A DNA stretch of 64,000 nt from Polyodon spathula. Its lineage: Eukaryota; Chordata; Actinopteri; Acipenseriformes; Polyodontidae. The stretch's first letter is position 1, and every line of letters starts with the position of its first letter. A program made the position numbers and the translations under genes. This document shows, one piece after another, positions 32,906 through 43,518 of the stretch. The notes beneath the pieces are model-generated. The model saw only the letters and a program-made list of their open reading frames with translations, was not told the origin of the DNA and did no database searches. Where the stretch lies: positions 59,928,184-59,992,183 of the forward strand of contig NC_054538.1 in NCBI RefSeq assembly GCF_017654505.1, written 5' to 3'.

Positions 32906-35540
32906 ATGTTTTAACAGATGTTCACCCTCTGTTGCTGCATGTTAGACTAAAGAGTGGTCTTTGTGTTTCTGCAAAATAACTGAAAGTTTAATGAGTCAGA
33001 CCATCTACCCATGCGTTTGGTCCTTCCAGAGTTTGTCAGCATATTGTCGCTCTGAAATACAAAGAGAAACCCATTGTTGATGGTCCAAAGGATTATAAAT
33101 GGAAAGCAATTTGCTGTGTCAAATGTTTTGCTCTGTAATTGTTGTTGATTTTTACAAAGCTGTTCTGAGGTGGGATTTGTTCGGTGGCAAAGCATGTCAC
33201 ATGTTCCAGTATGCAAAGTTAGCAATGCTATTTTTTAAAATAGTGGCAAGGATAAAAACCTTTAATCTGTGTGCACACAATGACAGTGCTGATAGGCACT
33301 GGAAGAACTGGATTTCTCTACAGCAGCTGATAAAAAGGCTGTTAATTCACTTTATAGTGCCTTTATTGGTTAAGAATCATACAGCCATATTCAAAAACAT
33401 CACATGTTGTCAGCAATTCTTAAGAGAACTGATACTTTTCTACAGACATAATATCATATGGATATAAATTTTGTTTTAACAAATGGCAGAAACTATGCTC
33501 AGCTTTTGAGTATATTCTTGCAGAACAGAGCAATGTGTACAGTATTATTTATAGAAAACACATTAAAACATTTAAATTGCCCATTTGTTTCTCCTGGAGG
33601 TAATGGTATACAAATGTACTCCATTATATTGTGGTAAAAGGGTAAAAAGTGTACTATAGAAAAGTAAAGGTATAATGAATGCATGATAAAGTACATTATA
33701 CAATGTAAAAATAATGATATTTTAAGTAATGCGTTTGTGATATGTAATGGGGGTGGGGTGGGGTGGGGTTAACTTTATAGTGAAGGTGAATGCCCGGAGT
33801 ATAGTTTTTATTTGAACTGTTATTTTGGCCCCTGTCCCTTTGTTGTTTTTGTTTTTGGTATTCCTTTCTGACAAACTGAGATGATGACAGTTATCTTTTA
33901 AATGTTTTGAGCTCAAGGCAGAAAGCATTGATGGCATCTTTCAGATATGCTTAATGTTGCCTGTATTCATTAAAGCGCTCTTTGAAAAATATTATAATCA
34001 ATTTCTGTAAATCCATGCTAATGGACTCTCATTATAACATCATTGGGAGATTAGTAGTTTGGTTGTGTAATCCTGGTATAATAAAGTGATTTTTTTACTT
34101 CTTCTTTTAAATACAGTTTAAAAATATGACAGCTGGAGAAGCACATTGCAAATCACAGGATCACAGTTACAATAAAAAAACACAGACAGCAGCTTCCACA
34201 TAATAAACTGCTATATCGTCACTGTCCCCATCAAGTGTTAAAACAAATAGTAGATCACTGACCGTTCTAAAAAAATTTAACAAACAGGTTACTCTCTAAG
34301 ATGCATCACTGGGGTATCAATGTCCAGATAAACAAAATTAGGCTACGTGGCAGGCCTACTATAAAAGAAAAGAGGCCACAATTTGAGGGAGAAAATGAAC
34401 ATGAATCCTGCACCACAATGTTTTTTTTTTTTTCCCCACATCTAAGTTTTTACTTCTTATTGATCTTTAACCAACATAAATACATGTTTTAATAAAATGT
34501 GTGTGCTATTATTCTTTCATTTCCTACATTTTAAATATAACGTACATGGACCCTCTATTGTGATTCTGTTAAAGAGAGACAGCAAGAGCCTTAGGTTTTA
34601 AAACTTAGGTTTTAAAAAAGAGGCAAAACAATTATATTAAAGAGTAAACTAGATTAAACAAATTCCAAATTATAGCTACAGTATCAGTATGATGAAAAAG
34701 TTGGTGGCAATGATATGTACAGAAAAGCATAGAATAAGAATAGGCAATTAAGGGGTAGCTATACTAAAGTGTTGCGCCTGTCACAATAGTTGCAAACCAG
34801 TTGCAAATGAGTCGGAAATCTTGATTGAAATGTACTAAACAAGAGCAATGCTATTTGCGACTTTTTAGGAAATGCTTTGTGGCAACAGTTTCTGTTTGCA
34901 GTTCAAGCGTAAAGGAATATGTAATTATGGGTGTTCCTGAATAAATTTGCAAAAAGGGGGTGGGAATAGTGTACATGACAATTCTCATATTATAATGAGA
35001 TGTATGAAAGCTGCAGGCAATTGCAACACTTACAATTACATCAATTTGTTATGAACATTTGAAAGTATGTTTTAAACAATAGCAATTGTTAATGGCATTT
35101 CCCAGTCTGCTTTTTTTCATATGTTGCCAGTTGTGCATTTTTGAGTCAAACAGCCAAATACCTATTTTTCCGTAAAAGCAGGGTGTACTTACAAGCCTTG
35201 AAAACAATGACATTTCTATGAAATTTCGTGTTTCCCCAACATGTTGGGAGCAATAGACTGCACACATGTGCCGCTAACCCCTCCAGCTCATTCTGAACAT
35301 CTGTATAGGAATAGGAAACACACCTATTCTATTAATGTGCAGCAGCATGATTTAATTTGTGTTACCGTTAGCCTACAGGCTAAAGTAAAAAGAAAGTGCG
35401 CTAGATAGTCATGTCGGACAAATACATCCAGTTTAGTGAGGGGCTACTGATTTTGAAAAGCTTTTTAATAGAAGCACATTTTTTATTTAGGGGTGAAAGT
35501 GGGGCCACACTATAGAATCTGATAGGATTAAACTGCCTTT
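32906..35540. other. Upstream of BFSP1, no gene seen
   Basis: The region should contain the BFSP1 promoter. No canonical TATA box at a suitable distance and no CpG-rich patch are visible. A direct repeat of ggggtgg lies near 33751-33770. Nothing else recognised. Confidence 0.5.
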
Positions 35541-35541
35541 C

Positions 35542-35548
<7 letters not shown>

Positions 35549-35579
<31 letters not shown>

Positions 35580-35665
35580 ATATATATATATATATATATA
35601 TATCAATAGTATGGGAACTTGAATAAACAATGTTATAATAAACATGTCACGGAACTTGAATCATC

Positions 35666-35710
<45 letters not shown>
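35549..35710. repeat. Cluster of (AT)n microsatellites
   Basis: Three AT runs, about 35549-35573, 35578-35604 and 35668-35710, separated by short unique DNA. Confidence 0.9.
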
Positions 35711-35713
<3 letters not shown>

Positions 35714-36860
35714 TTAGTCAGTGCCTTAGCGCCCATGAGATGTGGGGTGTGCAGGAGAAGGCTTCTTTCCCACTATGATTCCTATCCTTACCTCAATTCT
35801 GCTTTGCTTCAGCCTTTTCCAAACACTCTGGCCAAGTCGATGCACGCAGTTATAGATGCAAGGTCTGCAGTGTTCCCAAATCCAATCTTTTATTTCTGAC
35901 TCCAGGTACACGCCTGCCGATATGTCGGGGGGGATGAGCAGGACTCTCTTTGGCTATCTCACCTGTCAATCTGTACTCTCCTATAAAAGCTTGATCACAA
36001 CTACCTGATTTTGTTTTGTATTTGTTTTTTAGCATTCAGCAATTCAATTAGTCTTGACCAGCGGAGATATTGAAAAATAAGTGGAAACAACATTTCCTAT
36101 TGAATAACATTTCGAATATATCCGAGGATATCCAGCCCAAGTAGTCATCTCCAACCGGCAAGTTAATGCCGCGGCTGGTCCAATACAATATTTCACCTGC
36201 AAAACCAAACCCCAATCTGGTGCTGTCCTGCCCGAAATGACAGCGTTCAAGGCAAAGACCGGCTCCAGCACCAAAACAACTCATGTATAAAGACTGGCTG
36301 GTCGCTATTATCTTGAAAGCACTTTTTGACTCCAGGATCCAAATCCCCCCTAACTCAGGATGCAAGATTCTTTTCCTGATGCTCTACAAAAGCATTGAGG
36401 CAGAGTCCATCTACCCTCTGCCATACAGCTCCAAGAGGCCCACAGGCCAGCTACACTTCAGCTGCCCCTACCCCAGGTACAGCAATGGAGGCTAATACAG
36501 CCCAAACTCAACTACAAATCAACCTCTTCGACAAAAACAGACAAAGATTCTGGCTCCAGCCAACGCAGCAGAACTCAACATATCTCATCAGCAACTATTC
36601 AAGCACATTAAAGCATTTATGTAACCATTTGCAGATAACATCTTAACCATAAATACCCTCTTGATGCCATGGATGCCCGGTTCAGCTCCCTCCTACCCTC
36701 AAGCAGCACTCCTTCCTCATCTACTAACGTACTAGAAATTACAGAAATTTCAGCCAAGCTCTGCTACCAGGTGCCACACCATATCTGCTCTGTTCCATCG
36801 TCAAATCATCAAGGGTATGAATGTTAATCTTGTATCAATTCTCATTGCAACATCCGAATT
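35714..36860. other. Unassigned GC-richer patch
   Basis: Base composition rises and several medium frames occur on both strands (minus 35726-35911 and 36048-36365; plus 36395-36646). None shows a domain I can name. It may be remnants of a mobile element; no terminal repeats were found. Confidence 0.3.
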
Positions 36861-36904
36861 TGTTGACCACCGGGTAGTAAACTGCAGAGACAGTATCTGT
36901 CACC

Positions 36905-37159
36905 TTAACCCTTTGAGTAGTGAGTTTTAGAATGTTATGATGGGCCACTGGAGTGATTTTTTTACTTTTCATATTTATACTCCTCACACAGATGCATTTG
37001 TTTGTAGGCCTATTAGAAATTTATTACACAATGAAAATATGTAAACAACTATTTCTTACCGTAAATAAACTAAACAAATAAATATGAATTGTTATCTTGT
37101 CAAAGCAAAAGGTTTTGACAAAAATAGCAGCTAATCAATAAACAACAACCCGTCCCCCC

Positions 37160-37208
<49 letters not shown>

Positions 37209-37892
37209 CATATCCGGGTAAACACGTAGTGAGGGTGAAGGCAGTGAGGAAAATTTTGTTCAGTGATCCTTGTCACACTGTCTGAGCTTGGGCGTCTCCT
37301 CGATTGGATGGATTTTCTAGAAGCTGCGAAACGAGGCAGTGCCTGATCTTGCTGAAAGGGATAGTTTTTCAGATGTAGTTTTGTGGAAGATGAAGGCGAT
37401 CAACACGGCCATGTCAAGCAAGTGGTACAATAACTTTTTATACTACTTGAGAGACTTTGTTGCACAATTGACGAAACTAAGTCTTCACTGGACGCCTGTA
37501 ACTTGATGTTGAATATAAATATTCTTCACTGACACACTCACTGACACCTGATTCAGTAGAAGAATTTAAATTGCAATCGGAATCTATAATTTAAATATAA
37601 TTTATAGTACTTCTTTCCCATAGAGCTCTTCTCGTCATTTTCCAGACTTTAAGATTTTGTGACTGGGTTTGTTGTGTGTAATTCCGTAAATATCTGGTAG
37701 ATGGCACAAGAGACCACTACAAGGTGTTACAGACGCCTAGTGTTACAATATCACATCAGAAGTTTTGTAGACTCAGTAATTCAAGTTTAAAGGTCAAGTT
37801 CAAAGCTCAAAATTTGCAAAACATACCGGTATGTTCGTACTCCCTGGGGACCATTAATTCAATGAGGTACCGGTACGTTCGTACTACTCAAG
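36905..37892 (+). mobile_element. Candidate piggyBac-like remnant
   Basis: The left end reads TTAACCCTTTGAGTAGTGAG, a TTAA followed by a piggyBac-type terminus. Near the proposed right end a motif TACCGGTAYGTTCGTACT occurs twice (37825-37842 and 37868-37885), the second running into TACTCAA, the complement of the left TTGAGTA. The final TTAA is missing at right. The interior has a (GA)n run and a short frame (DWMDFLEAAKRGSA), possibly from a transposase N-terminus. Tentative. Confidence 0.35.
37167..37206. repeat. (GA)n microsatellite
   Basis: About 40 bp of AG repeats. Confidence 0.95.
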
Positions 37893-37899
37893 TGACCCC

Positions 37900-38190
37900 T
37901 GCCTGCTAAAAGATCTCACTTTGGGTGAATTTGTTTTAGCATTTTCTGTATACCGGGACATTTTGTGAACTGCATTTCCCCATTGCCGCGAGGAGCTGTT
38001 AAGTTTGCTGGAGAAAGACAGATGTGTAACAACTTTAACATGTGGATCTGTTTTAACTCAAACTGCAGATTTCTGCTTGTATGCAATTTCTGTAGCGATG
38101 CGCACTCCAGGATAACCTGCCCTCTGCAAAGGAAAAAACGACCATCTGCACTGACCGTTTCCACACCCATCAACACAGAACATCTCACTC
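37900..38190 (+). pseudogene. Retroelement gag-like zinc-finger fragment
   Basis: Two frames together read DPCLLKDLTLGEFVLAFSVY then RDILCE, followed after a frameshift by CNNFNMWICFNSNCRFLLVC and NFCSDAHSRITCP. The spacing of Cys and His resembles the zinc-binding C...FN..C....C...HVC..C..H...C block in gag-like proteins of tyrosine-recombinase retroelements. The family is uncertain. Confidence 0.4.
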
Positions 38191-38288
38191 AGATATTGCA
38201 GTAGCCAAGAAAATAATTGTTAGCATGCCTGGGGTGGTGGTGCCCTCCCTGCCAGGTCCACCAGAGGTTTTCTCCCATTTTTAAAAAT

Positions 38289-38489
38289 TTATTTTATCTC
38301 CACAGTGCAGACGGCCTCCAATCCATAGTTGTACACTGTTGTCCATCCATCAACAGTGTAAAGCACCTTTGACCATTGTTCCATAGACCAATTTCTGTGT
38401 TCTTGTGCATATTTTAGCATTTTAGTCTTGTTCCCCTTTCTTAACAGTGGTATTCTTACTGCAACACATCCTTTAAGTCCTGATTTCAA
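38289..38489 (-). pseudogene. Tc1-like transposase fragment
   Basis: The frame reads SGLKGCVAVRIPLLRKGNKT then MLKYAQEHRNWSMEQWSKVL, the segment of Tc1 transposase just before the first catalytic Asp. The normal W-[ST]-D-E motif has decayed to YTVDGW. Both flanks are missing. Confidence 0.75.
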
Positions 38490-38499
38490 GAGTTGATTT

Positions 38500-39720
38500 C
38501 ATACAGTTGATTTGATGGACAATGATACCTGTGCCTTCTGCCAGATCTGTCGTCATTTCAAACCTTGTTTTCTTTCTCTTCCTTAATGATATTATATAGT
38601 ATTGCTCATTCTTGTTAGCCAGTTTTTTGGGTCTTGGAAATTGGGAAATTAAAAAAAAAGGTTCACGTATATTATGGGTTTAAAATCTTCACAAACTTAA
38701 AATACGAGAAGTTTGCGTGCATATTCACCGAAAAATAAAGGAACTTAACCTTTAATAAAGATGCTAAATTTTAAAGACAGTTTTTTAGGCTTCAAGACTA
38801 GAACACACTGTCACATATTTAGTTGTAAAGGCTGGAAATATCTTCAGGAAAACTTAACTAACATTCTCAGTAAACAACACAATATTTGACGAGAGTTATG
38901 TTCCTTTCAAAATTATTTTCTAAATCTTAAAGAATAATTGTGCTTCCATAAGATTGGGTGTGCCATTAAAGCAACTGAGTTGCCAGGCCCGCCTTTTCTT
39001 TTCGAACTAACCAATTATTTAAGAATATGGTAGTGAGCCTTAAGGATTTTGGAAAAAGGGACCTGTTATAGTGACGTTTAAACAAAACTGTGGTTATTCA
39101 TTGGACATTAGTTGTTATTTATAAACTAGTTACTTCCTATATTTATGTGAGAATATAACCTATTGTGTCAACAAGAAAAGTGTTCTGTATTCTTTCTATT
39201 CTCTATAGTCTTAAAAAATGCTCTAGAAACTGGAATTAACACTGTATTCTGTGAAGATCGCTGACAATTACTAAAATGCTATATTTGAAAAACTATGAAT
39301 CTCTAATTGTAAGCAACTTCAATTGGAACATTCCAAGGAATAAATAACTTGGTTTTTTGAAATTGGTGCAAAAATCAATATGAAGTCTGAGGTAGAGATT
39401 TTGGAAATTGTAAGACTTCGCTATAAATATCAGCAAAATCTGTGAATCCTGTATCTGCTTGAAGACAATGTAGTTTGGACAACGTTAAATTCTTCAAAAC
39501 AGCTACGCTGTGTCTCTGAAAACTTTGCCTCGTGACTTCAGATTAATTCCTACAAAATCTGAGCAATGTTCCATTGTTTTCATTTGAACTACACTGGAAC
39601 TGGACTGATGTTCTCCATAGGGATAGTAACTGTGCAGTTTATTGAACTTAGCAGTGCATAAAATAGGACATTCATGTTGTTTAAATGTTTCTAAAGAAAT
39701 GTGTTATTAATACATGTTTG
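38500..39720. other. Stretch without recognised features
   Basis: AT-rich DNA. No long frames, repeats or known motifs seen. Confidence 0.5.
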
Positions 39721-39726
39721 AATATA

Positions 39727-40410
39727 CAGTAGATACCGGTTATTAGCAACCCTGACCACTTTTGGTTATTAACAACATTTTCCCAGGAACCAATCCCGTC
39801 CCATAGACTTTAATGTTAATGGAATTTTAATATTAGCAACTGCACGCTGCACATTGACAACTGTATTACTAGTTGCCAGTGCTACAGACGGCACTTGCTT
39901 GATTTATGCACATACTTCATGCAGCTTTTATAATACACTAACTTCGCAACTGCTTATTTCCGGCAGACTGAGGCAGAATCGTGGCTTTGAAACAGGCTAC
40001 GAAGCTGCATGCAAGATATAGAGAGATTTACAGCGGGCGGTGGTACATTGGAAAAAGCAGACAATGTTGGACAATTTCTTATTTTAAAATTGCCTTCTAA
40101 GCACGACACATTTTTTATGTTTGCTTTCCTCATTGTAAGGACAATTGTAGTACATCGTTGTGCAGTACTATTTAGCCTTTTTTAGTTTGTTTTGTACACG
40201 CGTGAAGTAAACTGTTTGTGTTTCTCATGTAAATTTGTTAACACTAACATTTAAAACACATCTATTTGAGTGCCATATTTGTACAACTACAGTATATGTC
40301 ATTCCATATAAATACACTTGAAAATGGGAACTTTTTCGCATATTGGCAACTTTATGTAAATGACAACTTTTTCTTGGAACTGAGAGCTTGTTGATATGCG
40401 GCATTTACTG
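39727..40410. mobile_element. Candidate Tigger/pogo-like MITE
   Basis: A 684-bp unit starts CAGTAGATACCGGTTATTAG and, from the other end, CAGTAAATGCCGCATATCAA. TA dinucleotides flank both sides (39725-39726 and 40411-40412). The terminal sequence resembles Tigger-type ends (CAGTA...). No transposase is present. The repeats are imperfect, so the call is tentative. Confidence 0.5.
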
Positions 40411-40412
40411 TA

Positions 40413-41654
40413 CTTTGAATGCCAGTTCTGATATTGCTCATATCAATTTTTATTTCATTTTTGAATAATAAATAAAGTAATTTTGTTTTATTTTTCAACA
40501 GTATTAATTTAATTTTGTCTGGTACTTAAAGCACTGCTATTAGCATCTTTGAACCAAAAAAGATACGTTCAAACTTGAAACTTTGTATTAATTACATTTA
40601 TTTACATTGAAATAGGAACCTGCTTTTGTTAAGATACAATCATTAATTGAAATACTGTGTAGGACTTTAACTTTTCTCCTAGACAACTACAATTACATTT
40701 TAAAATATACCTCAGAAGGCGATTTCATTCCTAGATAATAAGTATACCGCAAAGCCGAGTAAATACTAATTAATTTTGAGAAAAGAGTCTGATGCTTGAA
40801 ACCAGCTGTAAAGGGGGAGAAGACAGTTAAAAGTAAGCATTACAAAATGTAGGGGCCTGACAGGCACAGTCATTCGCTACATTTAAAACCACTAACATTT
40901 ATCAATAATAACCCTGCAGGTAAGATTCAGGTTGTATATATACTGCTATTATAGTCAGGTATTGGTTAATTCCAAGTTTATAACATTCAAATGTATTAAT
41001 ATTTAGGAATTATCCAGCACAACTGCTTACTAATGTTAAATAATCGCACCAGCAGCAGAAAGAAGGAGAAATAAACCACAGGTGTCGCTGTCTTGATAAC
41101 TTGTGGAACAGCATCAAATCAATCAAGCATACAGTTACAGTTTAGGGGATTCGATTTTGCCGAGTTTCATCATTACTAAATCTTATCTAATTGACCAAAA
41201 GCAACTTTAAAAACAAACAAAAAAAAAAAAAACAGAAAAACAGTTAATGTATTGTGAATAGGGCACACTGCCCATTTTAAAATGTACCAATTAAATGAGA
41301 ATACAGAGAGTACCAAATGAACTGGAGGAGAAAAAAAAATAAAATTAGTGATCTGATTTGGGAAAGTGCTTTGGTATGCTAATTTTAAATATAGGCCATT
41401 TAAGCTTCACTTGTTTATCAATCAAAAAGTAAAGAGGAAAAACTTTAGGACCCAAAGATCAGATTTTTATTCGCTGCTGATGTCTCTGATGTACTGGTCA
41501 TGGATATGACTACATTGGTTTCCCGGCAACCGTTCTTTAGTCTCTTTAGCCCCACCTGTTTTTTTCTCATTCACTATTACTCTATTAAGCACCAACTGAA
41601 TTTACTTTTCAAATTATTCAGTGTGTTAACAAAATTTGCAATCAAATAAAAACT
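40413..41654. other. Stretch without recognised features
   Basis: AT-rich DNA with an A-run near 41219-41232. No gene or named repeat was recognised. Confidence 0.5.
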
Positions 41655-43306
41655 GTCCCTCCCACCTCCTGCTGAAGAGGGTCATCCTCACAATAGCATA
41701 TCGCCATTGTGATTCGAAATCGGAGGTCAGCTGGGGACATGACCTCGAAGGGTAATGGTTGTCATTCTTTTTCAGGGAACCAGGGTTATAGTAATAACCT
41801 AACATTCCCTTTCGTGGAATGACAACCATTACCGAATGGGAAGCTGTACCAAAGTTTTCGTGGCTCCAGATTACTGACAGTACAGCCTCACGGCGATAGC
41901 CTCAGAGCCCTCATGACGCCTAAGTGCATGGCACCTGCAACACCCTAGAGCCCAGAGAGGGCCTCACTCAGTTTGCAACATCAAGGCGGTAAAAACACGC
42001 AAATGTCTGACTACCTGTCCATGTAGCAGCATTGCAAAGCTCTTCCAAGGAGGCGCCATGAAGGAAATTCCACGAGGTTGCTTGGCCCCTGGTAGAATGA
42101 GCCGTAATATCCCTCGGCAAGGTCTGTTTATATACCAAGCGTATAGCATCTGCCACCCAGTGCACTAGATGTTGCTTCAATAGGGCCTGACCTCTAGAAT
42201 GGGACACAGAGCAGACAAACAGCTGGTTGGACTGTCTCCAGAACGCTGTCCTATCCAGGTAACAGCGCAGATCCCAGACTGGGCAAAGCGTGTACTGTCT
42301 ACTGTCCTCCTCTGACTCATGCGGGGGAGGTCTGAAAGTTTCCAAAACCCCTGGTTGATTAATATGGAATGAGGATACCACCTTTAGAGGTCTAGGTGCC
42401 GGGGATGGAGAACGGGACTGGGGAAGCTGGAGCTGCCCGGTGGTAAGGGGCAGTCTACCCTGAGACTTAAGCAGGGTCTCCAGCATTATCTGCTGGACCC
42501 TTATTGTCTCTGCCAGCTCTTGAAAACACCGCTCAGCTGAGCTTGGGCATCTCTGTGGCGACTCAGAGGGAGAGCGCCTGTGCCTACACAGGGACGGAGA
42601 GCGGTACCTGAGCGGTGACCGCCTGCCTCCTGGCGAACGTACCCTCGAGCAGTACCGCCTCGGAAGGAGGCTCAGTCGGTGCCGCGAAGTCGGTGCTGAG
42701 TCAATCGGTGCCGAGTCAATCGGTGCCGAGTAGATGCTGCGTAGAGCGCGGTCGGTGCCAAGCAGTCGGTGCCGAGTCAATCGGCATCGAGGTCAGTGCT
42801 GAGGAGAGCGCTGTCGGAGAGTGTTCCAAGCCAGCCAAGTGCTGGTGTAGCCGAGTCAATTGGTGTTGGCTCTGAGGGCAAGCGCAGCAGTGGTAGGAGA
42901 GCCCGAGGCTTGAGAGGGGCGCGTAGGCCCAAGCTGGAAGGTCACTGAGGCCGAGTAAATCACCGTAGAGGATGGCGCAGTGATAACAACAGCTCAAACA
43001 ACGTTAATAAACTACACTAGGTAGTGAAAAAGAGAGTAATGGCTGCTTGCCAATCTCAAAGAGGGGTCGAAATCAGCTCTAAATCAGTAAATTGATACGA
43101 GACTAAGGCAAGAGCAATCTCAACAAACACTCGAAAGTGTATTTCTACCATGTATTTTCAACTTTGTATGCTCAAGTACCAACAAATCAGCCAATTTCAG
43201 ACAAAGAAAGCACAAGGCAATCTGTGACCTGTCTCAGTGAAGTAAGAGAGAAAATGGTGATATGCTACTGTGAGGATGATCCTCTTCAACAGGAGGTGAG
43301 AGGGAC
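41655..43306 (-). mobile_element. Compact DIRS-like (tyrosine-recombinase) retroelement derivative with inverted ends
   Basis: A 54-bp sequence at 41655-41708 is repeated in inverted orientation at 43253-43306 with five mismatches. Similarity stops abruptly on the outer side of both copies, as expected for element ends, and no target duplication is seen. Inside, on the minus strand, is a frame joining a gag-like part to a DIRS-type tyrosine recombinase. A second inverted repeat, GGTAATGGTTGTCATTC at 41753-41769 and its complement at 41817-41833, lies near the recombinase end. No reverse transcriptase or RNase H is present, so it would need help in trans. Confidence 0.65.
41968..42780 (-). pseudogene. 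Gag-like / tyrosine recombinase fused frame of the DIRS-like element
   Basis: The 270-residue frame has three parts. Residues about 15-110 are Ser/Arg/Pro-rich (SAPIDSAPIDSAP repeats, RSPGGRRSPLRYRSPSLCRH) and end in a coiled segment AETIRVQQIMLETLLKSQGR, gag-like. A short Pro-rich link follows. The rest matches the DIRS recombinase: LCPVWDLRCYLDRTAFWRQS, then ALLKQHLVHWVADAIRLVY, the box AHSTRGQATSW (His and Arg of the H-x-x-R motif) and FACFYRLDVA (nucleophile Tyr). RT and RNase H, normally between, are missing. The start codon chosen is the first ATG in frame; an upstream frame (42716-42997) may be the broken gag start. Confidence 0.7.
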
Positions 43307-43354
43307 TTCCTCCTCACAACAGGGCCCTGATAGGGCATGCTTTAATTTCAGAGT

Positions 43355-43433
43355 ACATTGAGACATTAAACTGAGCAAATTTCAATTAAAACTGGAAAGA
43401 TGGAGGTGTTCTAAAACTTTTGACCTGTAGTGT
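43355..43433 (-). mobile_element. Tc1-like terminal fragment
   Basis: On the minus strand the end reads CACTACAGGTCAAAAGTTTT then AGAACACCTCC, a Tc1-type terminal repeat that I recognise from fish genomes. It abuts the (TG)n/(TA)n run and no matching partner end was found. Confidence 0.5.
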
Positions 43434-43465
43434 GTATGTGTGTGTGTGTGTGTGTGTATATTATA

Positions 43466-43515
<50 letters not shown>
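43434..43515. repeat. (TG)n/(TA)n microsatellite
   Basis: A TG run followed by TA repeats. It replaces the outer tip of the next Tc1 element. Confidence 0.9.

Positions 43516-43518
<3 letters not shown>

Noticed and set aside
33351..33356. TATA box for BFSP1
   Set aside because: The minus-strand TATAAA is about 500 bp from the ATG with no supporting initiator or exon evidence.
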